From: Pseudonocardia sp.
GTDB taxonomy: Bacteria; Actinomycetota; Actinomycetes; Mycobacteriales; Pseudonocardiaceae
DNA length: 8,337 bases
Direction: 5' to 3'
NCBI GenBank assembly: GCA_030453005.1
Contig: JAKDLE010000086.1
Location: forward strand, 1 to 8,337
Shown: positions 1 to 5,653 of the stretch, one piece after another
Layout of the letters: every line of letters starts with the position of its first letter
How positions within the stretch are numbered: position 1 is the stretch's first letter
The notes under the pieces: generated by a model
Seen by the model: only the letters and a program-made list of their open reading frames with translations
The model's database searches: none
What the model was told of the DNA's origin: nothing
Program-made: the position numbers and the translations under genes

Positions 1-320
1 GAGGCGTCCGGGTCGGCGGCCCGCGCGCACGCCCGGTCGAGCTCGGTGGGCAGCCCGCGCGCGGCGGCGAAGTCGTTCGCGGTGCCGGTCGGGACGACCG
101 CGAGGGTCGTCCCGGCGTCGTGCGCGGCGCGGGCGGCAGGCGCGATCGAGCCGTCCCCGCCCGCGACGACCAACCGGTCGACGCCGGGCGGCAGCGGGCG
201 TGTGAGGTCGTCCATCGTGAGCGGTTCGACCGCCGCGCCGCCGCGGCGGAGGAGCCTGCTGATCTCGTCGGGGTCGGTGCTGCTCCCCGATCGGGTGTTG
301 GCGACGAGTGCCAGGAGCAT
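1..320 (-). CDS. Diacylglycerol/lipid kinase family protein, N-terminal part (cut by window edge)
   Basis: Only the first 106 residues are present; the C terminus lies beyond position 1. The protein shows the nucleotide-binding signature of the diacylglycerol kinase catalytic family: an N-terminal strand with N8 (LLALVANTRSGS), then VVAGGDGSI at residues 51-59 and AVVPTGTANDFA at 74-85, equivalent to the GGDGT and P-GT-NDFA motifs. Enzymes of this family phosphorylate diacylglycerol or related lipids (sphingoid bases, undecaprenol-like or unknown lipids) with ATP at the inner membrane face. The substrate cannot be told from this fragment. The ATG at 318-320 is supported by a GAGGA SD sequence (complement at 328-332) with a 7-nt spacer. 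The gene is divergent from the phosphatase gene across 137 bp in which I see no convincing promoter, only a small inverted repeat (CGCCC/GGGCG, 381-394). The family call is firm; the specific function is open. Confidence 0.85.
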   Translation of the reverse strand, partial: MLLALVANTRSGSSTDPDEISRLLRRGGAAVEPLTMDDLTRPLPPGVDRLVVAGGDGSIAPAARAAHDAGTTLAVVPTGTANDFAAARGLPTELDRACARAADPDA

Positions 321-457
321 CCGCTGATCCTCGCAGACCCGGCGATGACGTTCGCGTGACGATCCGCGCCGGGAGGCCCTCGCCCGCATGGGCGGCGCGA
401 CGGCTGGGGTAGGCCGAGACGTCCGCGCACCGACCGCCGACCCGAGGAGGAACGAGC

Positions 458-1837
458 GTGAGCGACACGCACCTGGAGGAGTTCGTCTGGCTGGCGGACG
501 TGACCGACGACGCCGTCCTGCTGGCCTGGGGCGGGTTCTGGTTCCGCCGCCGCGACGAGACCGACCCGTGGCGGCTGCTGCCCGCCGCCGAGCTGGGCCC
601 GACGGACCCGGGGCGCACCCTGACCGTCGGCGCCCGGTCGCAGCCCTACGGCGACGCGACGGTCACCGTGTTCGACGAGGACGGCGCCGTGGTGGGTCGC
701 GCGGACACCGCGAAGGTCAACCACGCCTGGGTGACCGGCCTGCGCCCCGACACCCGCTACCGCTACCGGATCGACGTCGACGGCGCGCAGTGGGCGGCCG
801 GGCCGCGGTGGGACTGGGGACCGCTCGCCGGCGGCGGGCTCGGGCGCGGGCCGCAGGGCCGGTCCTACGTCACCACGTTCCGTACGCAACCCGCCCGGGA
901 CGTGGAGTGTCCGCTGGACTTCGCGGTGCTGGGGGACTTCGGGGTCGGCGCGTGCGAGGAGTCCGAGGCGAGCGAGCGGCAGCGCCGTATCGCGGGGGTG
1001 CTCGACCGGCTCGTCGCCGACGACGAGGTGCGCTTGGTGTTGACCACCGGGGACAACGTCTACGACGGCGGGGACGTCGACGCCGACTGGTACGGGAGCT
1101 ACTTCCACCCCTACCGCTACAGCATGGCGCGGGTGCCGGTCTACCCGACCGTGGGCAACCACGACTCCGGCGAGTCCGAGCTCAGCGACAACCGCGACAT
1201 CCTGGACGGGAACTTCCACGTCGCCGAGCGGTTCACCACCGCGCCGGCCGGCCGGCCGGCGTACACCGAGCACGGGCTCTACTACCGGTTCGGCCACGGC
1301 TCGGGGATCGAGTTCGTCTGCCTCGACACCTCCGAGGGCCTCGACGGCCCGTACCCGCACTACTACGAGCATCCGGGGACACAGCGGTTCCTGGGCGAGG
1401 TGCTGGCGACCGGACCGGGGCGGCCCCGGTGGCGGATCGTGTTCAGCCACCATCCCCCGTACTGCGCGGGGCCCCACCACGGCAACTCCGCGGCGATGCA
1501 GGAGTGGATCGTGCCACTGCTGCGCGAGGGCGGCGCCGACGTCCTGCTCAGCGGGCACGAGCACAACTTCCAGTACGCCGTCGCGGACGGCTTGAGCTAC
1601 GTCGTCAGCGGCGCCGCCGGGAAGCTGCAGGCGGAGCCGCCGGAGGACTTCGCGCAGGCGCACACCCGCGCCTGGGCGGCGCAGGGCCACCTGCTGCACG
1701 TCCGGGTCGACGCGGAGCGGATCACGGTGGTGCCGCTGGCCGGGTACGACCGGGACGGCGGCCCGCAGCCGATCTCCACCTACGCCCCCGACGGCCGCCC
1801 GGTCGAGCCCCGCTTCACCGTGTCACCGGATCGGTAG
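458..1837 (+). CDS. Purple acid phosphatase-type metallophosphoesterase
   Basis: A 459-residue protein with all the motifs of a purple acid phosphatase, a dinuclear metal enzyme hydrolysing phosphomonoesters. In order: GDFG (159-162), GDNVY (198-202, with the tyrosine typical of the Fe(III)-tyrosinate ligand), GNHD (233-236), HHPPY (331-335), a second histidine pair at H340/H341, and GHEHN (366-370). Relative to the plant enzyme, D160, D199, Y202, N234, H331, H367 and H369 match the metal ligands. H235 and H340/H341 match the substrate-binding histidines. Residues 1 to about 145 form a beta-rich fibronectin-III-like N-terminal domain (for example GLRPDTRYRYRI), as in larger PAPs. The GTG start at 458 has a GAGGAGG SD (444-450) with a 7-nt spacer, and an in-frame TAG at 410-412 prevents a longer N terminus. 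No signal peptide or lipobox is visible, which is odd for a family usually secreted. The gene is convergent with pepA. The family call is strong; the physiological substrate is unknown. Confidence 0.9.
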   Translation: MSDTHLEEFVWLADVTDDAVLLAWGGFWFRRRDETDPWRLLPAAELGPTDPGRTLTVGARSQPYGDATVTVFDEDGAVVGRADTAKVNHAWVTGLRPDTRYRYRIDVDGAQWAAGPRWDWGPLAGGGLGRGPQGRSYVTTFRTQPARDVECPLDFAVLGDFGVGACEESEASERQRRIAGVLDRLVADDEVRLVLTTGDNVYDGGDVDADWYGSYFHPYRYSMARVPVYPTVGNHDSGESELSDNRDILDGNFHVAERFTTAPAGRPAYTEHGLYYRFGHGSGIEFVCLDTSEGLDGPYPHYYEHPGTQRFLGEVLATGPGRPRWRIVFSHHPPYCAGPHHGNSAAMQEWIVPLLREGGADVLLSGHEHNFQYAVADGLSYVVSGAAGKLQAEPPEDFAQAHTRAWAAQGHLLHVRVDAERITVVPLAGYDRDGGPQPISTYAPDGRPVEPRFTVSPDR

Positions 1838-1850
1838 CGCCCGAGCCCGC

Positions 1851-1892
1851 GTCACCCGTTCTGTGTCACCCGTTCTGTGTCACCCGTTCTGG
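1851..1892. repeat. Three tandem copies of a 14-bp repeat spanning the pepA stop codon
   Basis: Units GTCACCCGTTCTGT (1851-1864), an identical copy (1865-1878) and GTCACCCGTTCTGG (1879-1892, last base different) lie head to tail. Read on the minus strand, each unit carries the last pepA codons plus its TGA (CAGAACGGGTGA). The true stop is in the unit nearest the gene. Because 14 is not a multiple of 3, the three TGAs (starting at 1882, 1868 and 1854 on the minus strand) fall in three different frames. The array fills most of the 42-bp gap between the converging phosphatase and pepA genes. It does not fold into a hairpin, so it does not look like a terminator. Replication slippage is the simplest origin. 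Confidence 0.95.
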
Positions 1893-3385
1893 GCGATGTC
1901 GGTGAGCACCGCGAGCAGGGTGCGGACCGGGACACCGGTGCCGCCCTTGGCGGTGTAGCCGTAGGGCCCACCGGTGTGGAACGACGGCCCGGCGATGTCG
2001 ATGTGCGCCCACGGCAGGCCCTCGGGCACGAACTCCCGCAGGAATATCCCCGCCACGAGCATGCCGCCGTAACGGTTGCCGGTGACGTTGGCGAGGTCGG
2101 CGACGCGGGAGTCGAGGTCGGGGCGCAGGTGCTCGGGCAGCGGCATCGCCCAGCCGTCCGCACCGGTGGCGCGGGCGTGCGCGGCCACGCGGTCGCGGAA
2201 CGCGTCGCTGCCCATGATCCCCGCGGTGCGGGTGCCCAGCGCCACCAGCTGGGCGCCGGTGAGCGTGGAGGTCTCGATGAGGTAGTCCGGCTCGTCCTGG
2301 GCGGCACGGACGATCGCGTCGGCCAGTACGAGCCTGCCCTCGGCGTCGGTGTTGAGCACCTCGACGGTCGTCCCGCCGAACATCGTGAGCACGTCGCCGG
2401 GCCGGTAGGCGGTGCTCGACGGCATGTTCTCCGCCATCGGCACCGTGGCGGTGACGGTGACCGGCAGCTCCAGGCGCGCGGCGAGCACCGTGGTGGCGAT
2501 GACGGCGGCGGCCCCGCTCATGTCGGAGGTCATCGCGTCCATGTTCGCGGCGGGCTTGATCGAGATGCCGCCGGTGTCGAACGTGATGCCCTTGCCGACG
2601 AGAGCCACCTTCGCCCGCGGGGAGGGGCCCCCCGACCAGGTCAGCCGGACCAGGCGCGGCTTCCGCGAGGAGCCCTGCCCGACACCGAGCACGCCGCCGA
2701 AACCGCCCGCGGCGAGCGCGTCGGGGTCGAGCACCTCGACCTGCACCCCCGCCGCCTCGGCCAGCGCGCGGGCCCGGGCGGCGAAGCTCTCCGGGAACAG
2801 GTCGTTGGGCGGGGTGTTGACCAGATCGCGCGCCGCGGCGACGGCGTCCCCGACGGCGGCGGCGCGACGGAGCACGTCCGCGGCGTCCATGCCGTCGGAG
2901 GTGGGGCCGGTGGAGGGGAGGTCCATCCGGCGCAGCGGCGCCTTGCCCGCGCCGTTGCTGCGGTAGGCGGTGAACGAGTAGGCGCCGAGCAGCGTGCCCT
3001 CGGCGGCGGCCGCGAGGTCGATCCGGCCCAGCGTGCTCGCCGCGTGGGCGGTGCCCGCCAGCGCCCGCGCCGCCGAGCCGGACGCGCGCCGCACCTGCTC
3101 GGCGCTCGTCGCGCCGTCGACGGGCTTGCCCAGGCCGCCGGCCACCAGGAGCGGCGCGGCGAGCGCGCCCCGCGTGGGCACCTTGACGACCTCGTCGGCC
3201 TTGCCGGTGGCGCCCGCGACGGCCAGCAGCCCGGCGAGCCCGCCGTCGAACGCGGCGTCGACGTCGTCCGCGCCCGGGGCGAGCACGGGCGGCCCGTCAC
3301 CGGAACCGGGCAGCAGCCCGATCACGACGGCGTCGACGGAGGCGGTGGCGGGGTCTCCGCTGCCGCGGTGGAGTTCGGTGGCCAC
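1880..3385 (-). CDS. pepA: Leucyl aminopeptidase (cytosol aminopeptidase, M17 family)
   Basis: A 501-residue metallopeptidase that removes N-terminal residues, preferentially leucine-like, from peptides in the cytoplasm; M17 enzymes act as hexamers with two divalent metal ions. The diagnostic motifs are intact: [10 protein letters not shown] at 264-273 and NTDAEGR at 345-351, the M17 signature. By family comparison the metal ligands are K265, D270, D288, D347 and E349, and the catalytic residues are K277 and R351, at the spacing of E. coli PepA (503 aa). Residues 1 to about 170 form the variable N-terminal domain; the catalytic domain follows. The open frame continues upstream to 3664, but the GTG at 3385 is chosen because AGAGGA lies 5 nt before it and the resulting length is the family norm. 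The stop lies inside a 14-bp tandem repeat. The gene is divergent from an amino acid permease and convergent with the phosphatase. Some bacterial PepA proteins also bind DNA, but nothing here tests that. Confidence 0.96.
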   Translation of the reverse strand: MATELHRGSGDPATASVDAVVIGLLPGSGDGPPVLAPGADDVDAAFDGGLAGLLAVAGATGKADEVVKVPTRGALAAPLLVAGGLGKPVDGATSAEQVRRASGSAARALAGTAHAASTLGRIDLAAAAEGTLLGAYSFTAYRSNGAGKAPLRRMDLPSTGPTSDGMDAADVLRRAAAVGDAVAAARDLVNTPPNDLFPESFAARARALAEAAGVQVEVLDPDALAAGGFGGVLGVGQGSSRKPRLVRLTWSGGPSPRAKVALVGKGITFDTGGISIKPAANMDAMTSDMSGAAAVIATTVLAARLELPVTVTATVPMAENMPSSTAYRPGDVLTMFGGTTVEVLNTDAEGRLVLADAIVRAAQDEPDYLIETSTLTGAQLVALGTRTAGIMGSDAFRDRVAAHARATGADGWAMPLPEHLRPDLDSRVADLANVTGNRYGGMLVAGIFLREFVPEGLPWAHIDIAGPSFHTGGPYGYTAKGGTGVPVRTLLAVLTDIAQNG

Positions 3386-3485
3386 GATTGTCCTCTCGGG
3401 TGAACAGCCGGTGCGAGATCGCTTCGAGATGCTAATGACACCACCGCGAGCGGCGGGCGGGCAGACCGGGTGACAAGGTGTCGCG
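3386..3485. promoter_or_regulatory. Divergent pepA/permease intergenic region, probable promoter-bearing
   Basis: The 100 bp separating two divergent genes must hold the promoter(s) of at least pepA and the permease. Visible are a short AT-rich patch (GCTAATGACA, 3431-3440), the only such patch here, and a direct repeat CGAGAT at 3414-3419 and 3425-3430, spaced 11 bp (about one helical turn). On the minus strand TAGCAT (3434 down to 3429) fits the actinobacterial TANNNT -10 and would give pepA a leader of roughly 35-40 nt. No good -35 element is seen for either gene. The region as a promoter carrier is safe by position; the individual elements are guesses. Confidence 0.35.
3391..3396 (-). promoter_or_regulatory. 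Shine-Dalgarno sequence fixing the pepA start
   Basis: TCCTCT on the plus strand reads AGAGGA on the minus strand, 5 nt before the GTG at 3385. It is the reason for preferring this start over the much longer open frame reaching 3664, which would overlap the divergent permease gene by about 180 bp. Confidence 0.75.
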
Positions 3486-4745
3486 GTGTCCGAGAGCGTG
3501 CAGAGACGGCTGGGGACCTCCGACGCGGTGGGCCGCGGTCTGGCGGCGATGCTCGGCACCGGCGTGTTCGCGGTGTGGACGCCCGCCGCCGCCGCAGCGG
3601 GCCCGTGGCTGCTGCTCGCCGTCGTGCTCGCCGCCGTCGTCGCGACCTGCAACGCCGCGTCCACCTCGGACCTCGCGGTCGCGCACCCGGAGAGCGGCGC
3701 CGGTTACGTCTACGGCCGCGAGCGGCTCTCGCCCGGCGCCGGGCGGCTGGCCGGGGTGGCGTTCCTCGTCGGCAAGACGGCGTCCGCGGCCGCCGCCGCG
3801 GGCGTGTTCGGCAGCTACGTGCTGCCTGCCCAGCCCACGGCGGCGGCGGTCGTCGTCATCGTGGGGGTGACGGCGCTGAACATCTCGGGGGTGCGGTGGA
3901 CCGCCCGTGGTGCCTACACCCTGGTCGGCGGCACGCTCGCGGTGCTGCTGCTCGTCGTCGTCAGCGGGTTGCTGGGCGGGGGCCGCGAGGAGGCGGCCTC
4001 GGCGGCGGCGCGCACGCTCGACACGCCCGTCGCGCCGCAGGGCGGGGTTCTCGGCGTGTTCACCGCCGCCGGCCTGATCTTCTTCGCGTTCGCCGGGTAC
4101 GCCCGTATCGCCACCCTCGGCGAGGAGGTGCGCGACCCGTCGCGCACGCTGCGCCGGGCCATCGGGCTGGCCCTGGGCATCACGCTCGTGACCTACCTGC
4201 TGGTCGCGGTCGCGTTGCTCGTCGGGCTCGGGACGGACCGTCTGGCCACCGAGGCGGCACCGCTGGTCGCGCTCGTCGACTCGGGGCCGACGTCCTCGCT
4301 GGGGGTGCTGGTGCGGGTCGGTGCGGCGGTCGCGTCGGGCTCCGCGCTGCTGTCGGTACTGGTCGGGGTCAGCCGCACCGGCCTGGCGATGGCCCGGCGG
4401 GCCGAGCTGCCGTCCGCGCTCGCGTTGATCGGCTCCCGCGGCACCCCGTGGCGGGCCGACGTCGCCGGGGGCCTGCTCGCGGTCGTCGTGGCGGTGCTCG
4501 CCGGCCCAGCGGCGGCGATCGCGCTCTCGGCGTGCTCGGTCCTCGTCTACTACGCCGTGGTCAACCTCGCCGCGCTGCGGATGGCCCCGCCCGAGCGCCG
4601 CTGGCCGATGTGGGCGTCCTGGCTCGGGTTGGTCCTGTGCCTGGGCCTGGCCGTGCTGCTGCCGTTGACCCAGGTGGCGGTCACCGCCGTCGCGCTCGCG
4701 GCGGGTTGGGCGCTGTGCACACTGCTGGGTCGCCGCGCGGGCTGA
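3486..4745 (+). CDS. APC-family amino acid permease
   Basis: A 419-residue, strongly hydrophobic protein with about 12 predicted membrane segments, the usual APC architecture. The first helix carries MLGTGVF (22-28), matching the G-S/T-G-I/V-F substrate-backbone motif of the family. YVYGRERL follows helix 2. [21 protein letters not shown] (about 202-220) matches the conserved helix 6 and following loop, F-x-GF...EE-x-NP-R. APC proteins move amino acids or polyamines across the cytoplasmic membrane by proton symport or exchange. Its compact size would also suit a YjeH-like amino acid exporter, so direction and substrate are unresolved. The GTG start at 3486 is preceded by AAGG (3475-3478) with a 7-nt spacer, a moderate SD. 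It lies divergent to pepA, so a role in handling amino acids released from peptides is plausible but inferred. The helix count is by eye. Confidence 0.88.
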   Translation: MSESVQRRLGTSDAVGRGLAAMLGTGVFAVWTPAAAAAGPWLLLAVVLAAVVATCNAASTSDLAVAHPESGAGYVYGRERLSPGAGRLAGVAFLVGKTASAAAAAGVFGSYVLPAQPTAAAVVVIVGVTALNISGVRWTARGAYTLVGGTLAVLLLVVVSGLLGGGREEAASAAARTLDTPVAPQGGVLGVFTAAGLIFFAFAGYARIATLGEEVRDPSRTLRRAIGLALGITLVTYLLVAVALLVGLGTDRLATEAAPLVALVDSGPTSSLGVLVRVGAAVASGSALLSVLVGVSRTGLAMARRAELPSALALIGSRGTPWRADVAGGLLAVVVAVLAGPAAAIALSACSVLVYYAVVNLAALRMAPPERRWPMWASWLGLVLCLGLAVLLPLTQVAVTAVALAAGWALCTLLGRRAG

Positions 4746-4815
4746 GCGGGCTCCGACACGCGCAGCCGGCACCGCCTTCTTCCCTCGCTGCGGACGTTGC
4801 TCCGGGCGCTCGACC

Positions 4816-4832
4816 GGTGCCACGCCGGCACC
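4816..4832 (+). terminator. Stem-loop between permease and toxin-antitoxin genes, weak terminator candidate
   Basis: GGTGCC (4816-4821), a 5-nt loop ACGCC, and GGCACC (4827-4832) form a perfect 6-bp GC-rich stem 70 bp after the permease stop. No T-run follows, so it is not a canonical intrinsic terminator, although many actinobacterial terminators lack one. A second, longer-looped pairing (CGCAGC 4761-4766 with GCTGCG 4787-4792) lies upstream. Nothing else is recognised in the 4746-4877 stretch. Confidence 0.25.
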
Positions 4833-4877
4833 ATGAAGCGGGTGAATCTACGGGGCGTGAGCGCCGACGAGGGTGGG

Positions 4878-4896
4878 TCACTTGATTAACTGGTGA
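4878..4896. promoter_or_regulatory. Partial palindrome, candidate autoregulatory operator of the toxin-antitoxin operon
   Basis: A 19-bp imperfect inverted repeat with outer arms TCAC (4878-4881) and GTGA (4893-4896). Inner matches are G4884/C4890 and T4886/A4888, giving 6 of 9 pairs complementary around T4887. It abuts the -10-like box at 4897-4902, so a protein bound here would cover the -35/-10 spacer. RHH antitoxins of VapBC systems typically bind such sites, alone or with toxin, and repress their own promoter. The symmetry and position are seen; the regulatory role is inferred. Confidence 0.4.
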
Positions 4897-4902
4897 TACA
4901 CT
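4897..4902 (+). promoter_or_regulatory. -10-like box of a probable leaderless promoter
   Basis: TACACT fits the TANNNT -10 pattern of actinobacteria and lies exactly 6 nt before the GTG at 4909. Transcription would thus be expected to begin at or next to the start codon. No SD-like sequence occurs in 4879-4908. A -35 element is weak or absent: 4874-4880 reads TGGGTCA, resembling only the end of TTGACA. An in-frame TGA at 4894-4896 rules out a start upstream of 4909. Confidence 0.55.
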
Positions 4903-4908
4903 TTCGCT

Positions 4909-5172
4909 GTGCCGACCACCCGACCCCGCCACCAGATCACCGAGACTCCCGACGTGGCGCACGCTCTGGATGTCGCCGCACGGCGTTGGCCCCGCGAACC
5001 ACGCTCCAAGCTCCTGCTGCGCTTGGTTCAGGCTGGTGGCACGGCTTTGGAGGAGGAGCGCACCGAAGCGGCCCGCAACCGGCTGGCGGCGGTCGACGCC
5101 ACCAGCGGCAAGTACGCCGATGTGTTCACCGACGACTACCTGGCCGAGCTTCGCCAGGACTGGTCTGAGTGA
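4909..5172 (+). CDS. Type II antitoxin, VapB-like (ribbon-helix-helix type)
   Basis: An 87-residue protein. Residues 7-13 (RHQITET) look like the DNA-contacting beta strand of an RHH fold. They are followed by two helices, 15-27 (DVAHALDVAARRW) and about 30-42 (EPRSKLLLRLVQA), a pattern recurrent in actinobacterial antitoxins. The charged C-terminal part (45-87), ending YADVFTDDYLAELRQDW, would be the segment that wraps and neutralises the toxin. The GTG at 4909 is forced: the upstream in-frame codons are TGA, TAC, ACT, TTC, GCT, with no other start, and a later start (V16) would delete the beta strand. There is no SD, so translation is probably leaderless. The stop overlaps the toxin start by 4 nt (GTGA), implying coupled translation. 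Codon use (CTT, TTG, GTT, AAG) and GC near 70% in 4981-5040 differ from the neighbours. The assignment rests on layout, size and pattern; the exact antitoxin subfamily is uncertain. Confidence 0.78.
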   Translation: MPTTRPRHQITETPDVAHALDVAARRWPREPRSKLLLRLVQAGGTALEEERTEAARNRLAAVDATSGKYADVFTDDYLAELRQDWSE

Positions 5173-5585
5173 TCACCCTCGACGCCGGCGTGGTGATCGC
5201 CCACCTGCAGCCGCGCGATCTCCATCACCGGGCCGCTACGGCCTACCTGCGCGAGCACGCCGACGAGCGACTGCTCATCCATCCGCTGAACCTTGCAGAG
5301 GTACTCGTCGGCGGGGTGAAGGCCGGCCGCGGACAAGAGCTGCTTGCCGACCTGCACGCAATCGGTATCCGGGCCGCCGACCGGGTCGACGGCGAGCCGT
5401 TGCGGCTGGCCACCCTGCGAGTGGAGTCCGGGCTGAAGCTGCCCGATTGTTGTGCGCTGGACACGGCCCTGACCTCGGGGTCCGCCCTGGCCACCTTCGA
5501 CGACAACCTGGCCGAGGCCGCCCGCACGCGCCACCTCGCCGTGGGCCCGGACCCTGGTGTGATGCGCAACGACCCTTCCCCCTGA
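5169..5585 (+). CDS. vapC: PIN-domain ribonuclease toxin, VapC family
   Basis: A 138-residue single PIN domain, the normal length for VapC toxins, which are Mg2+-dependent endoribonucleases that cut specific RNAs (often tRNA or rRNA sites) when released from their antitoxin. The acidic active-site residues are all present in their usual contexts: D5 in LDAGVVIA, E44 in NLAEVL, D93 in KLPDCCALDTA, and D111/D112 in LATFDDNLAEAA. The toxin is therefore probably catalytically competent. The GTG start at 5169 overlaps the antitoxin TGA (GTGA, 5169-5172). An AGGA at 5156-5159 inside the antitoxin gene could serve as SD at a rather long spacing. Codons such as TGT, GTA, CTT and GCA, and GC of about 67-70% in the stretches counted, set it apart from the flanking genes and suggest horizontal acquisition. 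It converges on the ABC permease gene with a 68-bp gap. The RNA target cannot be predicted from sequence. Confidence 0.9.
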   Translation: MITLDAGVVIAHLQPRDLHHRAATAYLREHADERLLIHPLNLAEVLVGGVKAGRGQELLADLHAIGIRAADRVDGEPLRLATLRVESGLKLPDCCALDTALTSGSALATFDDNLAEAARTRHLAVGPDPGVMRNDPSP

Positions 5586-5653
5586 CGATTGCCTCGCGAT
5601 GCTCGGACCCGAGGTTCCGGGTGGCGCCCGCCGACTGTCATTCCACACTCAGC

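Noticed and set aside
381..394. CGCCC/GGGCG inverted repeat in the lipid kinase/phosphatase intergenic region
   Set aside because: A 5-bp GC-only stem with a 4-nt loop is too common in this base composition to call an operator or terminator.
1243..1260. Perfectly self-complementary run of GCCG units inside the phosphatase gene
   Set aside because: It encodes the ordinary residues APAGRPA in frame and can be explained by high-GC codon choice; there is no sign of a separate element.
388..1905. A 505-codon open frame overlapping the phosphatase gene in another frame
   Set aside because: The product is arginine/alanine-rich shadow sequence, while the frame starting at 458 carries a full set of phosphatase motifs and an SD.
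3432..4823. A 463-codon open frame on the minus strand opposite the permease gene
   Set aside because: Its product is a low-complexity arginine/glutamate/glutamine/histidine-rich string with no domain, as expected for the antisense of a high-GC coding region; the plus-strand permease motifs are unmistakable.
4765..4832. Nine-base direct repeat GCCGGCACC (4765-4773 and 4824-4832) flanking part of the permease-to-antitoxin gap
   Set aside because: Considered as a target-site duplication or attachment remnant for the toxin-antitoxin insertion, but both copies lie on the same side of the module and nothing mobile lies between them.
5607..5622. Small hairpin (ACCCG, 6-nt loop, CGGGT) in the convergent gap between toxin and exporter genes
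   Set aside because: Only 5 bp of stem and no T-run on either strand. It could be a bidirectional terminator, but in sequence this GC-rich such stems arise readily by chance.
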